A stretch of 43,355 bases of DNA from Bacillota bacterium (GCA_023387295.1 JAEWIG010000084.1:1-43355); one strand, 5' to 3'. Positions 25,246 through 34,517 are shown, numbered from the stretch's first letter. Notes: generated by a model from the letters alone, not told the origin. Numbers and translations are program-made.

Positions 25246-25435
25246 AACAAGCCTAGCTCCTTCCAATGCTTACCTATGATTTTTCATTATGGACACTATT
25301 ATATAAGTTTTCAGCGTACTTTTACAGTTTGAAAGGGCCTGTCACCGGTGTGCTCCTGAATTCGGAACATGGAGTTTAACGTAAATTGGGGGAAGTTGAA
25401 CACAAACCAGGAAATAAGCGTTGATTAGTAAAAAA

Positions 25436-25475
25436 AGAGTGGATGCCTAATCTAAACATATCAGGCATCCACTCT
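25436..25475 (-). terminator. Intrinsic terminator after spoVT
   Basis: A 13-bp perfect stem AGAGTGGATGCCT / AGGCATCCACTCT with a 14-nt loop, followed by a T-run on the minus strand. The rest of the spoVT-yabM gap (25267-25430) holds a CACCGGTG palindrome and a TATAAT without a good -35. Confidence 0.92.
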
Positions 25476-25499
25476 TTTGTTCTTCTAGGGTCGTCCACC

Positions 25500-26036
25500 C
25501 TAAGATTCCATTTGTCTTGCTAAGAAACCAGCTGCCGTTTCAACTGATTTTTGTTCCACCTCGCCGAGCGATCCCTCTTTTGCATAAATAATGACTGCTC
25601 CAATTGGATCGCCATTCGCAATAATCGGACCAATTGTATAAGCTGTGACAGCTTCTGTATGGCCATCAACAAGGGAAATATCTCCCTGCTCGACAACGAG
25701 GATAGAGTTACGATCTTCCATCGTTTTCTCGACTAATTCGCTAATGTTTTTGTTTAAGTACTCCTTTTTAGATCCACCCGCAACAGAAATATATGTATCC
25801 CTGTCACAGATTAAAACCGGATTCCCTAAACTATCGAATAACGCTTCTGCATATTCTTTTGCAAAATCACTAAGCTCACTGATAGGTGAGTATTTCTTTA
25901 AAATAACTTCTCCATCCCGATCCACAAAGATTTCTAGTGGGTCACCTTCACGAATACGCAAAGTTCTACGGATTTCCTTAGGAATTACGACACGACCTAA
26001 ATCATCGATTCGACGAACAATACCAGTTGCTTTCAT
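25500..26036 (-). CDS. spoVT: Stage V sporulation protein T, AbrB-like regulator
   Basis: Forespore transcription factor that modulates sigma-G genes. The 178-residue protein (the B. subtilis length) has an N-terminal AbrB/MazE swapped-hairpin DNA-binding domain (MKATGIVRRIDDLGRVVIPK, then RREGDPLEIFVDRDG, about residues 1-50) and a C-terminal GAF domain (about 56-178: GNPVLICDRDTYISVAGG, DPIGAVIIYAKEG). ATG 26036 is 9 nt after GTGAGG; the upstream open frame has no ribosome site. The 220-bp leader has a 7-bp hairpin (CACTATT/AATAGTG) but I found no good sigma-G promoter in it. Confidence 0.97.
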   Translation of the reverse strand: MKATGIVRRIDDLGRVVIPKEIRRTLRIREGDPLEIFVDRDGEVILKKYSPISELSDFAKEYAEALFDSLGNPVLICDRDTYISVAGGSKKEYLNKNISELVEKTMEDRNSILVVEQGDISLVDGHTEAVTAYTIGPIIANGDPIGAVIIYAKEGSLGEVEQKSVETAAGFLARQMES

Positions 26037-26256
26037 CCAAAGTTGCCTCACTTTCATCTGATGATTTGAAAAATAATATTCACTATAGCAATGCCCCCAA
26101 AGGAAAAATATGATTGCATCGCCATGTTTGAACTTAGTATCTTTCATATGGAAAGTAATATACATGCTCAAACACTATTTCTCAATAGTGAAATTACTCC
26201 TAAAATGGATGAAAAAAACAATTGTATTTCATTGTGAATTAAATGCTTCATTTTTA

Positions 26257-29200
26257 TTAAAGTTGATTCTGTTCTTCTTTTCTGGATTCATGTAATCCTT
26301 GAACAATTTCAAAAGCAATCTTTAGCCATTCATTCGGTTTAATGCCTTTAATATGGAGGACTGTCTTTAATTTCTTCCCTTCCATTCCAAGACCGACCAT
26401 TCTTCCATATTTACTTGTAATTTGAAAAATACGTTGACCATCTATTCTTGAGCTAGACTCTTCATTCATCAGAATTAATACTTCATTTTTCGTCTGCTTG
26501 ACCATTTCTATACCTGCAAGCTCACCGTATACCTTAATTTCTGTCATTTGGAATAAATAAGCGATTTCCTCTGGATACTCACCGAAGCGGTCTATCATTT
26601 CCTCTTTTAATTCTTCAATATCCTCTAATGAAGATGCCCCTCTGAAACGTTTGTACATTTCAATTTTTTGGTGGCCTTCAGAAATATAAGAATCCGGAAT
26701 ATAAGCGTCTATTTCAAGATCCAATTCCATTTGTTGTTTCACTATTTCATGCCCATTTCCTTTTCGTTCCTCGATTGCTTCTTTTAACATTTGCGAATAT
26801 AGATCAAAACCGACTGAGTCAATAAAACCATGCTGCTCTGCACCTAATAAATTTCCTGCGCCCCTAATTGTTAAATCACGCATGGCTATCTTGAAGCCAG
26901 AGCCTAGCTCCGTAAATTCCTTTATCGCTTGGAGCCTCTTTTCTGCCACTTCTGTTAAGACTTTATCTTTTCTGTAGGTAAAATAGGCATAGGCAACTCG
27001 ATTTGAACGTCCAACCCTGCCTCGCAGCTGGTAAAGCTGTGAAAGACCCATTCGATCAGCATCATGAACAATGAGTGTATTTACATTTGGAATATCGACA
27101 CCCGTTTCGATAATGGTTGTACTTACAAGCACATCGAATTCGCCAGCAAGAAAGCTTAGCATTACAGATTCTAATTCGTTCTCTGTCATCTGTCCATGCG
27201 CATATGCGACTCGTGCATCAGGCACGAGCATGGAAATTTCCTCTGCTTTTCGTTCAATATCCTCCACTCTGTTATAGAGAAAATATACTTGCCCAGATCG
27301 AGCAAGCTCTCTTTCAATGGCCTCACGAACAATTCCGCCATTATACTCCATCACATAAGTTTGGATCGGGAAACGATTTTCAGGCGGTGTTTCAATGACT
27401 GATAAATCACGAACACCGAGCATTGACATGTGAAGCGTTCTTGGAATTGGAGTCGCCGTAAGTGTTAACACATCAACATTTGTTTTAAGCTGTTTAATTT
27501 TTTCCTTATGTGTTACCCCAAATCGTTGTTCTTCATCGACGATAAGTAAGCCTAAATCACGGTAGGAGATATCTTTTGATAAGATACGATGAGTCCCAAC
27601 CACTACATCAATGGTTCCCGATTTTAAACCTTTAATTGTCTCTGTTTGTTGTTTTCTCGTTCTAAATCGACTCATTAACCCAATCTCGATCGGAAAGTCT
27701 TGAAAGCGCTCCCGCATTGTTTCATAGTGCTGCTGAGCAAGAATTGTTGTCGGAACAAGAATCGCAACCTGCTTGCCGTCTGCAATTGCTTTAAATGCTG
27801 CTCGAATCGCAACCTCTGTTTTCCCATAACCAACATCGCCACAAAGGAGACGATCCATTGGGCGTTCTCTTTCCATATCCTTTTTAATTTCATGAATCGA
27901 ACGAAGCTGATCTTCTGTTTCCTGATAAGCAAAGGCTGCTTCGAACTCCCTTTGCATCTCACCATCTGGGGAAAAGGCATACCCTTTAGCCGCTTCCCGC
28001 TCTGCATAAAGCTTGATCAAATCATCAGCAATATCCTGTACAGAGGATTGAACTTTTTTCTTAACCCTTTTCCAATCGTTTCCGCCGAGCTTGTAAATTT
28101 TGGGTTCCTTCGCTTCAGAGCCAACATATTTTTGTACAAGGTCAATTTGCTCAACCGGAACATACAGCTTATCACTGCCCTGATAACGAATATGGAGATA
28201 ATCCTTATGAACACCATTAATTTCAAGCGTTTCAATGCCTAGATACTTTCCTATCCCATGGTTGACATGAACGACGTAATCGCCAACCTTAAGCTCAGAA
28301 TAGCTTTTAATTCTTTCTGCATTAGAAAGCTTTTGACGGCGCGGCTTTCTGTTTGTTTTTTTATTAAATAGCTCTTCTTCCGTTATGACAGCCAATTTTA
28401 GACTAGGCAGCTCAAAGCCTGTATGCAGATTCCCTGCTGTTATTTGATTTTTCCCAATCAAAAGTTGTTGCTGTTCATTAATGAAGGATGCATCAATTTC
28501 ATAGTCTTCTAAAACTCGCTGTAGCTTCTTAATTCTCTCTTCATCTTGGCCAAGGAAAATAACTGAATAATTCCCTTTTTTCCAGCGCTCAAGCTCTCCC
28601 TTTAGAACATTCATTTGTCCATGGAAATTCTGCATTTGCTTGCAAGAAATATTTAATATATTTTCTGGGTTTGTATTTGGAACATGCCTTAAAAACAATG
28701 ATAAATAAATGACAGGCTGCATCTTTCGTTGTAAAAATCCTCTTAATTGATGCGAGATTTTTACATCGTGAATAATTTGCCCCTCACTTAATAGATTTGT
28801 ATACCATTCGGCTTCTTCTTTGTCGAGGGAATCATTCATTTCCTGAACTCTGCTAATCTCATCGACAAAAATAAGCCCATTTGGAGGAAAATAATCTACT
28901 AAACTATTTCCTTCCTTATAGGCGAAGGAAAGATATTTAAATAATTGGTCTGGTTTATTCCCCATTTTTAATTGTTCTAGCTCATACCCGATATTTTGAG
29001 CTAAGTGAACTTTAGCCTGTTCGTCTTTCAACTTCTTTAAGCTTTTTGCTAAACCTGTTTCTACATTTTCGATAATCATCTGAAAATGCTCTGAAAGTAA
29101 TGGATATTCTGTTGCAGGACCAATTGTTACCTCAGCTAATTTATCTTTAGAACGTTGGTCCTCCAAGGAGAATGACCGAATAGAATCTACTTCTGTATCA

Positions 29201-29787
29201 AAAAGCTCAATTCTAATAGGATCCTGCTCTGTTAATGGATATATATCGATAATTCCGCCTCTTACACTAAATTCACCAGGCGATGAAACCATGCCCACTC
29301 GAGAATAACCCATTTGGACAAAACCCATTAGCTGATCTTCAAGAAGCTCATCTCCTACTTTCAAAGTTAGTTGAGATGATCTCCACAATGATGCTGGCGG
29401 CAAAATCTTCCTTAGCGCAGACATCGGTGCAACGATAATACCTTTTTGATGCTTGCTCCAATAATTTAACACTTCAATTCGCTGAGCTTTAAGCTCTGGG
29501 CTAGCGATACTAATTTCAGCTGCAATTAACTCATTAGCAGGATATAAAAATACTTCCTGTTCCCCTAATAATTGTACAAAATCATCATACAGCTTCTGTG
29601 CTTGCAAAAGATTATGAGTCACAACAAGCATCGGCTTTTTCGTTTCCTCATAAACAGCTGCGAGAAATAACGTACGTGCTGATCCAGATAGACCTGAAAT
29701 AAGCTGTTCTTTCAGCCCTTCTGACACACCAGCTAAGACCGAGCGAAAATCATCTTGCTGGCTTATTATTTTTTTAAGTCCTAACAC
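26257..29787 (-). CDS. mfd: Transcription-repair coupling factor Mfd
   Basis: DNA translocase that removes RNA polymerase stalled at lesions and recruits UvrA. The 1176-residue protein has the UvrB-like N-terminal module (GLSGSARTLFLAA, VSSPGEFSVRGGIIDIYPL), the RNA polymerase interaction domain (YSELKVGDYVVHVNHGIGKY), and a RecG-like superfamily 2 motor: GDVGYGKTEVAIRA (near residue 645), DEEQRFGV, TATPIPRTL, TTIIETGVDIP and QLRGRVGRS. GTG 29787 is 6 nt after AGGAGG. It lies downstream of fin, but the fin terminator and a short repeat remnant come between them. Confidence 0.98.
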   Translation of the reverse strand: MLGLKKIISQQDDFRSVLAGVSEGLKEQLISGLSGSARTLFLAAVYEETKKPMLVVTHNLLQAQKLYDDFVQLLGEQEVFLYPANELIAAEISIASPELKAQRIEVLNYWSKHQKGIIVAPMSALRKILPPASLWRSSQLTLKVGDELLEDQLMGFVQMGYSRVGMVSSPGEFSVRGGIIDIYPLTEQDPIRIELFDTEVDSIRSFSLEDQRSKDKLAEVTIGPATEYPLLSEHFQMIIENVETGLAKSLKKLKDEQAKVHLAQNIGYELEQLKMGNKPDQLFKYLSFAYKEGNSLVDYFPPNGLIFVDEISRVQEMNDSLDKEEAEWYTNLLSEGQIIHDVKISHQLRGFLQRKMQPVIYLSLFLRHVPNTNPENILNISCKQMQNFHGQMNVLKGELERWKKGNYSVIFLGQDEERIKKLQRVLEDYEIDASFINEQQQLLIGKNQITAGNLHTGFELPSLKLAVITEEELFNKKTNRKPRRQKLSNAERIKSYSELKVGDYVVHVNHGIGKYLGIETLEINGVHKDYLHIRYQGSDKLYVPVEQIDLVQKYVGSEAKEPKIYKLGGNDWKRVKKKVQSSVQDIADDLIKLYAEREAAKGYAFSPDGEMQREFEAAFAYQETEDQLRSIHEIKKDMERERPMDRLLCGDVGYGKTEVAIRAAFKAIADGKQVAILVPTTILAQQHYETMRERFQDFPIEIGLMSRFRTRKQQTETIKGLKSGTIDVVVGTHRILSKDISYRDLGLLIVDEEQRFGVTHKEKIKQLKTNVDVLTLTATPIPRTLHMSMLGVRDLSVIETPPENRFPIQTYVMEYNGGIVREAIERELARSGQVYFLYNRVEDIERKAEEISMLVPDARVAYAHGQMTENELESVMLSFLAGEFDVLVSTTIIETGVDIPNVNTLIVHDADRMGLSQLYQLRGRVGRSNRVAYAYFTYRKDKVLTEVAEKRLQAIKEFTELGSGFKIAMRDLTIRGAGNLLGAEQHGFIDSVGFDLYSQMLKEAIEERKGNGHEIVKQQMELDLEIDAYIPDSYISEGHQKIEMYKRFRGASSLEDIEELKEEMIDRFGEYPEEIAYLFQMTEIKVYGELAGIEMVKQTKNEVLILMNEESSSRIDGQRIFQITSKYGRMVGLGMEGKKLKTVLHIKGIKPNEWLKIAFEIVQGLHESRKEEQNQL

Positions 29788-29810
29788 AACAAACCTCCTC
29801 TCAAAAAAGA

Positions 29811-29835
29811 AAAGCGTAAGCGCCCCGCTTACTAA
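29811..29835. repeat. Fragment of GCGC-ended repeat with a 7-bp hairpin
   Basis: AAAGCGTAAGCGCC resembles the end of the composite repeats. GTAAGCG-CCC-CGCTTAC (29816-29832) is a perfect hairpin. It lies in the leader of mfd. Confidence 0.6.
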
Positions 29836-29859
29836 GGCACTCTATACAAACAGAAAAAT

Positions 29860-29881
29860 GCTTTGGATTGTCGTCCAAAGC
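29860..29881 (-). terminator. Intrinsic terminator after fin
   Basis: Stem GCTTTGGA / TCCAAAGC with a 6-nt loop, followed by ATTTTTC on the minus strand, directly after the fin stop codon. Confidence 0.87.
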
Positions 29882-29884
29882 CTG

Positions 29885-30115
29885 TTATTGAATCAAAAAA
29901 TCGTGTTGATGGTATTCAGGATTACGTCTGAGAAGCTCGTGGCAGTCTTCACAGATTGCTTTTACTTGGAGATTACCAGATTGATCATATGATATCATTT
30001 CTAAACGCTCTTCGTCACTTAGCAGATGAAAGCCAAGGTTCTCAGAACGGATATTGTCCTTGTCGATCTTACCGATTTCTACTCCACAATGGCGGCAAAT
30101 ATATTGAATTGCCAT
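29885..30115 (-). CDS. fin: Anti-sigma-F factor Fin
   Basis: A 76-residue zinc protein (formerly YabK). In B. subtilis Fin binds core RNA polymerase and helps switch the forespore from sigma-F to sigma-G. The two zinc pairs are visible: CRHC near the start (IQYICRHCGVEIG) and CEDC near the end (VKAICEDCHELLRRNPEYH), with LGFHLLSDEERLEMI between them. ATG 30115 is preceded by AGGGGGG; the frame is open to 30142 but without a ribosome site. A sigma-G type promoter lies upstream. Confidence 0.95.
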   Translation of the reverse strand: MAIQYICRHCGVEIGKIDKDNIRSENLGFHLLSDEERLEMISYDQSGNLQVKAICEDCHELLRRNPEYHQHDFLIQ

Positions 30116-30184
30116 CTTTGCTTCCCCCCTAAACAGTTCCATACAAAACAGAAATGGCTAACGAATCCCATTTCTACCTAAGAA

Positions 30185-30214
30185 TAGTATGAACGCTAGA
30201 GGATAAACTTATTC
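30185..30214 (-). promoter_or_regulatory. Sigma-G (forespore) promoter of fin
   Basis: GAATA (30214-30210), an 18-bp spacer, then CATACTA (30191-30185), matching the sigma-G consensus GHATR-N18-CATnHTA. Sigma-F recognises related sequences and may also use it. Confidence 0.8.
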
Positions 30215-30270
30215 ATGTCTGATTAGGAATCTTACCTTATCTTTATGATAATGAATGTGAGATATGTAAA

Positions 30271-30831
30271 TTACTGATTATATTCATTCATTATTTGTAA
30301 AAACGGCTTAGATATCCATTCCTCACATGCAGCTGCACATTTTGGAACGACCTCGCTAATCAACTCTTGCTCTTCTTTTGAAAATCTTCCTAAAACATAA
30401 TCAGGCACCTTCATCCCACTTGGTGGTCTATCTATGCCAACTCGAATTCTGTTAAACTCTTGTGTACCAAGATGAGCAATTGTAGACTTAATCCCATTAT
30501 GACCACCTGCACTGCCTTTTTGTCTTAGCCTAATTTTACCTACAGGCAAATCTAAATCATCATAAATAACAACGAGCTCATCATCATTGATTTGAAAATA
30601 ATCCATCATTGCTCTAATGGATTCTCCTGATAAATTCATATATGTAAGTGGTTTTAATAAAAAAACCTTCTCTCCTTGAATCTGGCCCACTCCATAAACC
30701 CCTTGGAATTTAGCTTGATTTAAAGAAATATTTAATCTCTCTGAAAGTGCATCGATCACTTCAAAGCCAATATTATGTCTTGTTTTATCATATTGCTTTC
30801 CGGGATTACCTAACCCAACTATTAGCTTCAT
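30271..30831 (-). CDS. pth: Peptidyl-tRNA hydrolase
   Basis: Recycles peptidyl-tRNA released from ribosomes; essential, and known as spoVC in B. subtilis. The 186-residue protein has IVGLGNPGKQYDKTRHNIGF with the catalytic histidine (His19), LKPLTYMNLSGE, YDDLDLPVGKIRLR, GSAGGHNGIKS and FNRIRVGIDRP. ATG 30831 follows GGTGAG; the ORF extends to 30849 without a better site. It lies 93 bp after ctc, with a terminator-like hairpin in between, so it depends on read-through or a promoter not recognised here. Confidence 0.96.
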   Translation of the reverse strand: MKLIVGLGNPGKQYDKTRHNIGFEVIDALSERLNISLNQAKFQGVYGVGQIQGEKVFLLKPLTYMNLSGESIRAMMDYFQINDDELVVIYDDLDLPVGKIRLRQKGSAGGHNGIKSTIAHLGTQEFNRIRVGIDRPPSGMKVPDYVLGRFSKEEQELISEVVPKCAAACEEWISKPFLQIMNEYNQ

Positions 30832-30870
30832 AATTCTCACCAACTTCATTCACTTATCAAATAATTACAA

Positions 30871-30901
30871 AAGAAGGGACTGACTAAGCCAGACCCTTCT
30901 T
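30871..30901 (-). terminator. Terminator between ctc and pth
   Basis: Stem AAGAAGGG / CCCTTCTT with an inner CTG/CAG extension, followed by only TTTTGTAA on the minus strand. It is probably leaky. Confidence 0.75.
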
Positions 30902-30924
30902 TTTATTTATTCGCAGTGAATTAA

Positions 30925-31557
30925 TTATTCACTAGCTTTCGTTTCTCTACCTTCTTCATTCTCTGGAGTGCCTTCATCCTGTTTCTCACCACTATGAATT
31001 TCTTCTTCCTGCTTAGGTGGAAGGATTGAGGCAATCACTTCTTCTTCCTCGTGATTAATGATGAAGTCACGATTCGTTTTCAAATCTGCTACGGTAATCG
31101 TTTCATTAACTTGAAGATTCGTAACATCTACATCAACAGACTGTGGAATAAGATCTGGCTTAGCAGTGACTGATACTTCATGGACAGACTGCTGCATAAC
31201 ACCGCCATCCTTCACTCCCTGTGCATCTCCTACAAGAACGACGCGTACATCTGCGGTAATATCCTGCGACAAATCAACAGCAAGTAAGTCTGCATGGATA
31301 ATTTCATTTTTCAATGGATCCGCCTGATATTCACTTAACACAACATTGTGCTTCGTTCCATCAAGATCTAAAGAAATAACACCATTCCTACCAACCTTTT
31401 TGATAAGCTGATTAAAATCTTTTCCACTAAAGTAAATAGATTTACTTTCTAGCTTAGGTCCATAAACGACGGCTGGGACATTTCCCTGTTGTCGAATACG
31501 TGTTAATGCAGATCCTTGAAATTCTTTTCTTTCCTTGGCTTGTAATACAGTTGTCAT
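30925..31557 (-). CDS. ctc: Ribosomal protein bL25, general stress protein Ctc
   Basis: Long (CTC-type) form of ribosomal protein bL25, which binds 5S rRNA and is a classical sigma-B general stress protein. The 210-residue protein has the L25 beta-barrel (about 1-92: VLQAKERKEF, RQQGNVPAVVYGPK, FNQLIKKVG, HADLLAVDL), then the TL5/CTC C-terminal domain (VRVVLVGDAQGV, VSVTAKPDLIPQSVDVDVTN) and an acidic E-rich tail from about residue 183. ATG 31557 has AAAGGGG upstream. A sigma-B type promoter precedes it. Confidence 0.95.
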   Translation of the reverse strand: MTTVLQAKERKEFQGSALTRIRQQGNVPAVVYGPKLESKSIYFSGKDFNQLIKKVGRNGVISLDLDGTKHNVVLSEYQADPLKNEIIHADLLAVDLSQDITADVRVVLVGDAQGVKDGGVMQQSVHEVSVTAKPDLIPQSVDVDVTNLQVNETITVADLKTNRDFIINHEEEEVIASILPPKQEEEIHSGEKQDEGTPENEEGRETKASE

Positions 31558-31606
31558 TAAGTAGGTCCCCTTTCTTTATTACATTATTCACAGACTCTTT
31601 TTAAAA

Positions 31607-31632
31607 ATGCCCTAAATGGGGGGAGTCTAAAC
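31607..31632 (-). promoter_or_regulatory. Sigma-B promoter of ctc
   Basis: GTTTAG (31632-31627), a 14-bp spacer, then GGGCAT (31612-31607), close to the consensus GTTTAA-N12/15-GGGTAT. An upstream extended -10 (TGGTATAGT) on the same strand may be a second, sigma-A start. Confidence 0.8.
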
Positions 31633-31745
31633 CTTCTAACATTAACAACTATACCACTATTAGGAAAAGAATGACAGGATTGGAAACTTCACCTACAATA
31701 AACCAGCTATCAAAAACCCGAAAAAAGAATTTAGTGAACGATCTA

Positions 31746-32702
31746 TTAATCAAATAATTTACTTACTGATTGATGCTCATGAACACGAATAATTGCTTCT
31801 GCAATTAATGGTGCAACTGATAATTGAACAATTTTTTCTGTTTTCTTCTCTTCTGAAAGACTAATTGAATTCGTCACAACTAATTCTTTAATGGAAGAGT
31901 TTTGAATTCTCTCAATAGCAGGTCCTGATAGAACTGGATGTGTACAGCATGCGTACACTTCTTTTGCACCATACTCAACAAGTGCATTTGCAGCAAGTGT
32001 AATCGTTCCAGCAGTATCGATGATATCGTCAATTAAAATTGCTACCATGCCATCAATGTTCCCAACAATATTCATAACTTCTGCCACATTTGGTCTAGGA
32101 CGACGTTTATCGATAATCGCAATTGGAGCTTTCAGACGCTCTGCCATTTTACGAGCACGTGTTACACCACCGTGGTCAGGAGATACAATAACAATATCCT
32201 TGCTCTTCGCCATTTCTTTGAAGTAGTCTGATAAAATTGGTACACCCATTAAATGATCAATTGGGATGTCAAAGAATCCTTGAATTTGTGGAGCATGAAG
32301 GTCAAGTGTAATGACACGAGTTGCTCCAGCCGTTTCAAGTAAATTAGCTACTAGTTTTGCTGTAATTGGTTCACGTGATCTCGCCTTACGATCTTGGCGA
32401 GCATAGCCGTAATAAGGCATAACAATATTAATTGTCTTTGCTGAAGCACGCTTTAACGCATCAATCATGATCAAAAGTTCCATTAAATGTTCATTCACTG
32501 GAGAGCTTGTTGACTGGATTACATACACATCACAGCCGCGGATACTTTCTTCAATATTAATTTGAATTTCTCCATCGCTAAAACGTTGTACAGAACATTT
32601 TCCTAGTTCTACTCCAATTACACTAGCAATTTCCTTCGCTAAATCCATGTTAGAATTCAGACTAAAAACCTTCAAATTTGGATCTACATATTGGTTTGAC
32701 AT
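31746..32702 (-). CDS. prs: Ribose-phosphate pyrophosphokinase
   Basis: Makes PRPP from ribose 5-phosphate and ATP for purine, pyrimidine, His, Trp and NAD synthesis. The 318-residue class I enzyme has RFSDGEIQINIEESIRG, VMPYYGYARQDRKARSREPI, DLHAPQIQGFFDIPIDHL, VSPDHGGVTRARKMAE and the PRPP loop ILIDDIIDTAGTI. ATG 32702 follows GGAGG at 5 nt; ATG 32714 overlaps that site and is rejected. It is 16 bp after glmU and shares its promoter. I see no strong terminator behind it. Confidence 0.98.
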   Translation of the reverse strand: MSNQYVDPNLKVFSLNSNMDLAKEIASVIGVELGKCSVQRFSDGEIQINIEESIRGCDVYVIQSTSSPVNEHLMELLIMIDALKRASAKTINIVMPYYGYARQDRKARSREPITAKLVANLLETAGATRVITLDLHAPQIQGFFDIPIDHLMGVPILSDYFKEMAKSKDIVIVSPDHGGVTRARKMAERLKAPIAIIDKRRPRPNVAEVMNIVGNIDGMVAILIDDIIDTAGTITLAANALVEYGAKEVYACCTHPVLSGPAIERIQNSSIKELVVTNSISLSEEKKTEKIVQLSVAPLIAEAIIRVHEHQSVSKLFD

Positions 32703-32718
32703 GTTTGCCTCCATCGCA

Positions 32719-34092
32719 TTATTTCTTAAAATTTAATTTCTCAACATAGTTTTCTTTATTCACTTGACGAGCTCTAGCAATTGCTAGCGCTTGACCTGGA
32801 ACATCTTCTGTAACTGTTGAGCCTGCTGCTACATATGCATTTTTCCCAATTGTTACGGGTGCTACAAGATTTGAATTGCAACCTACAAAGACACCATCTT
32901 CAATTTTCGTTAAAAATTTATTTTTTCCGTCGTAGTTAACCGTTATCGTACCGCAGCCAATGTTAACATCACGGCCGATCTCCGCATCACCAATATAACT
33001 TAAATGAGACGCTTTACTACCTTCACCAAAAACTGCCTTTTTCACCTCGACAAAATTGCCGATTTTCACATGAGCATGTATATCTGATTTCGGACGAATA
33101 TGAGCAAATGGCCCAATCTGTACATCTTTGCCAATTTGACTATCGAATGCCACTGATTGACGAATAGTCGTTTGATCACCAACCAAGCAGTTTTCAATCT
33201 GACTGTTTGGGCCAATCGTGCAATTAGATCCAATTTCCGTCTGTCCTGTAAGAATCGTACCTGGATAAATAACCGTATCTTGACCGATCTTTACGTCAGG
33301 ACCGATATAAGTGTTTAATGGATCGATAATCGTCACACCATTGAGCATATGACTTTCATTAATTCGCTTTTTCATAAATTGTTCAGCTTGTGAAAGAGCA
33401 ACTCGGTCATTGATCCCTAATGTTTCTTCGAAATCAGCTGTTTGGTAAGCAGCAATAGGGAACCCATCATTTTTTAAAATTTCGATTACATCAGGTAAGT
33501 AGTATTCTCCTTGAACATTCTCGTTGTTCACACGACTTAAAGCATCGAACAAAGCTTTATTATCAAAACAATAAGTCCCTGTATTAATTTCCTGAATCAA
33601 ACGCTCCTCGTCAGTTGCATCCTTGTGCTCCACGATCTTCTCAACATGTCCGTTTTCATTTCGAATGACACGTCCGTAACCTGCTGGATTCTCTGCCCAT
33701 GCTGTTAATACCGTAGCTTTTGCAGCCGTTTCCTCATGATGCTTAAAAAGGGCTTGCATTGTTTCATGCTGGATAAGTGGTGTGTCACCACAAACAACTA
33801 TCGTCACACCTTCTTTTCCATCAAGTATTTCCTTCGCCTGCATAACGGCATGAGCAGTCCCTAGCTGCTCTTTCTGAAGAGCATATAAAGTTTTTTCACC
33901 GAGCTGAGCCTGAACCTGTTCAGCACCATGACCAATAATGGTCACAATTTCCTTAATATTAAGCATAGAGATTTGATCAACTACATGCTGAACCATTGGC
34001 TTTCCGCACACAGGATGAAGGACTTTATAAAGTTTAGATTTCATTCTTGTCCCTTGGCCGGCAGCTAAAATGACTGCATAACGATTATCCAT
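32719..34092 (-). CDS. glmU: Bifunctional GlmU: N-acetylglucosamine-1-P uridyltransferase / glucosamine-1-P acetyltransferase
   Basis: Makes UDP-GlcNAc for peptidoglycan and teichoic acids (gcaD in B. subtilis). The 457-residue protein has an N-terminal nucleotidyltransferase domain (ILAAGQGTRMKSKLYKVLHP, VVCGDTPL, NTGTYCFDN, about 1-228) and a C-terminal left-handed beta-helix of hexapeptide repeats with acetyltransferase residues (HIRPKSDIHAHVKIGNFVE, ASHLSYIGDAEIG, NYDGKNKFLTKIEDGVFVG). ATG 34092 follows ATGGAGG. It is the first gene of glmU-prs. Confidence 0.98.
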   Translation of the reverse strand: MDNRYAVILAAGQGTRMKSKLYKVLHPVCGKPMVQHVVDQISMLNIKEIVTIIGHGAEQVQAQLGEKTLYALQKEQLGTAHAVMQAKEILDGKEGVTIVVCGDTPLIQHETMQALFKHHEETAAKATVLTAWAENPAGYGRVIRNENGHVEKIVEHKDATDEERLIQEINTGTYCFDNKALFDALSRVNNENVQGEYYLPDVIEILKNDGFPIAAYQTADFEETLGINDRVALSQAEQFMKKRINESHMLNGVTIIDPLNTYIGPDVKIGQDTVIYPGTILTGQTEIGSNCTIGPNSQIENCLVGDQTTIRQSVAFDSQIGKDVQIGPFAHIRPKSDIHAHVKIGNFVEVKKAVFGEGSKASHLSYIGDAEIGRDVNIGCGTITVNYDGKNKFLTKIEDGVFVGCNSNLVAPVTIGKNAYVAAGSTVTEDVPGQALAIARARQVNKENYVEKLNFKK

Positions 34093-34125
34093 TGACTGGC
34101 CTCCATTACCTTTTTATCCATTAAA

Positions 34126-34154
34126 AATATATCTTAAAAAGCCGCTCATTTCAA
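34126..34154 (-). promoter_or_regulatory. Sigma-A promoter of glmU-prs
   Basis: TTGAAA (34154-34149), a 17-bp spacer, then TATATT (34131-34126). Confidence 0.8.
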
Positions 34155-34198
34155 GGAATCTAAAAAAACTACATTATTTTGTTATTCTATATAGTAAA

Positions 34199-34371
34199 GC
34201 GCAAGCGCCTTCGGAACAATTAAAGGGCAAATTGTTCCTGCGAAGATATCTCAAAGATGCTTTCCTTTGTGTTCACCCCCGACAAGCACAAGACGAGCCT
34301 ATTGGAAAGGTGCCCTTTACCTTTCTGAGAGGATTGGCTTGTGACCTCGAGGGGGTAGGCGCTGGAGCTAG
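34199..34371. repeat. Composite GCGC-ended dispersed repeat (modules B then A)
   Basis: GCGCAAGCGCC leads into module B (GGAACAATT/AATTGTTCC hairpin, 34211-34240), a short linker, then module A (34276-34371: CCCCCGACAAGCACAAGACG to GGGGGTAGGCGCTGGAGCTA). The modules match 19561-19733 but in reversed order. It fills much of the 425-bp spoVG-glmU gap; the remainder (34380-34470) is AT-rich with nothing recognised. Confidence 0.85.
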
Positions 34372-34474
34372 CCCGTTCTCAAACTCAAAAATACATATAC
34401 TTTTATTACTTTATTTATATGGGAATAATCGGCTTGGGGAGACAAGGGGGGAAAAATTTTTAAAAGGATAAAAA

Positions 34475-34500
34475 AGAGCCTTACTTTTGAAGTAGGCTCT
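34475..34500 (-). terminator. Intrinsic terminator after spoVG
   Basis: AGAGCC...TACT pairs with AGTA...GGCTCT with one bulged base and a short loop. TTTTTTATCC follows on the minus strand. Confidence 0.9.
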
Positions 34501-34517
34501 AGTTGCTATTAATCTTT

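Noticed and set aside
34232..34471. Plus-strand 79-codon open frame in the spoVG-glmU gap
   Set aside because: It lies within the composite repeat, has no ribosome site and resembles no protein family. The frame is a product of the repeat sequence.
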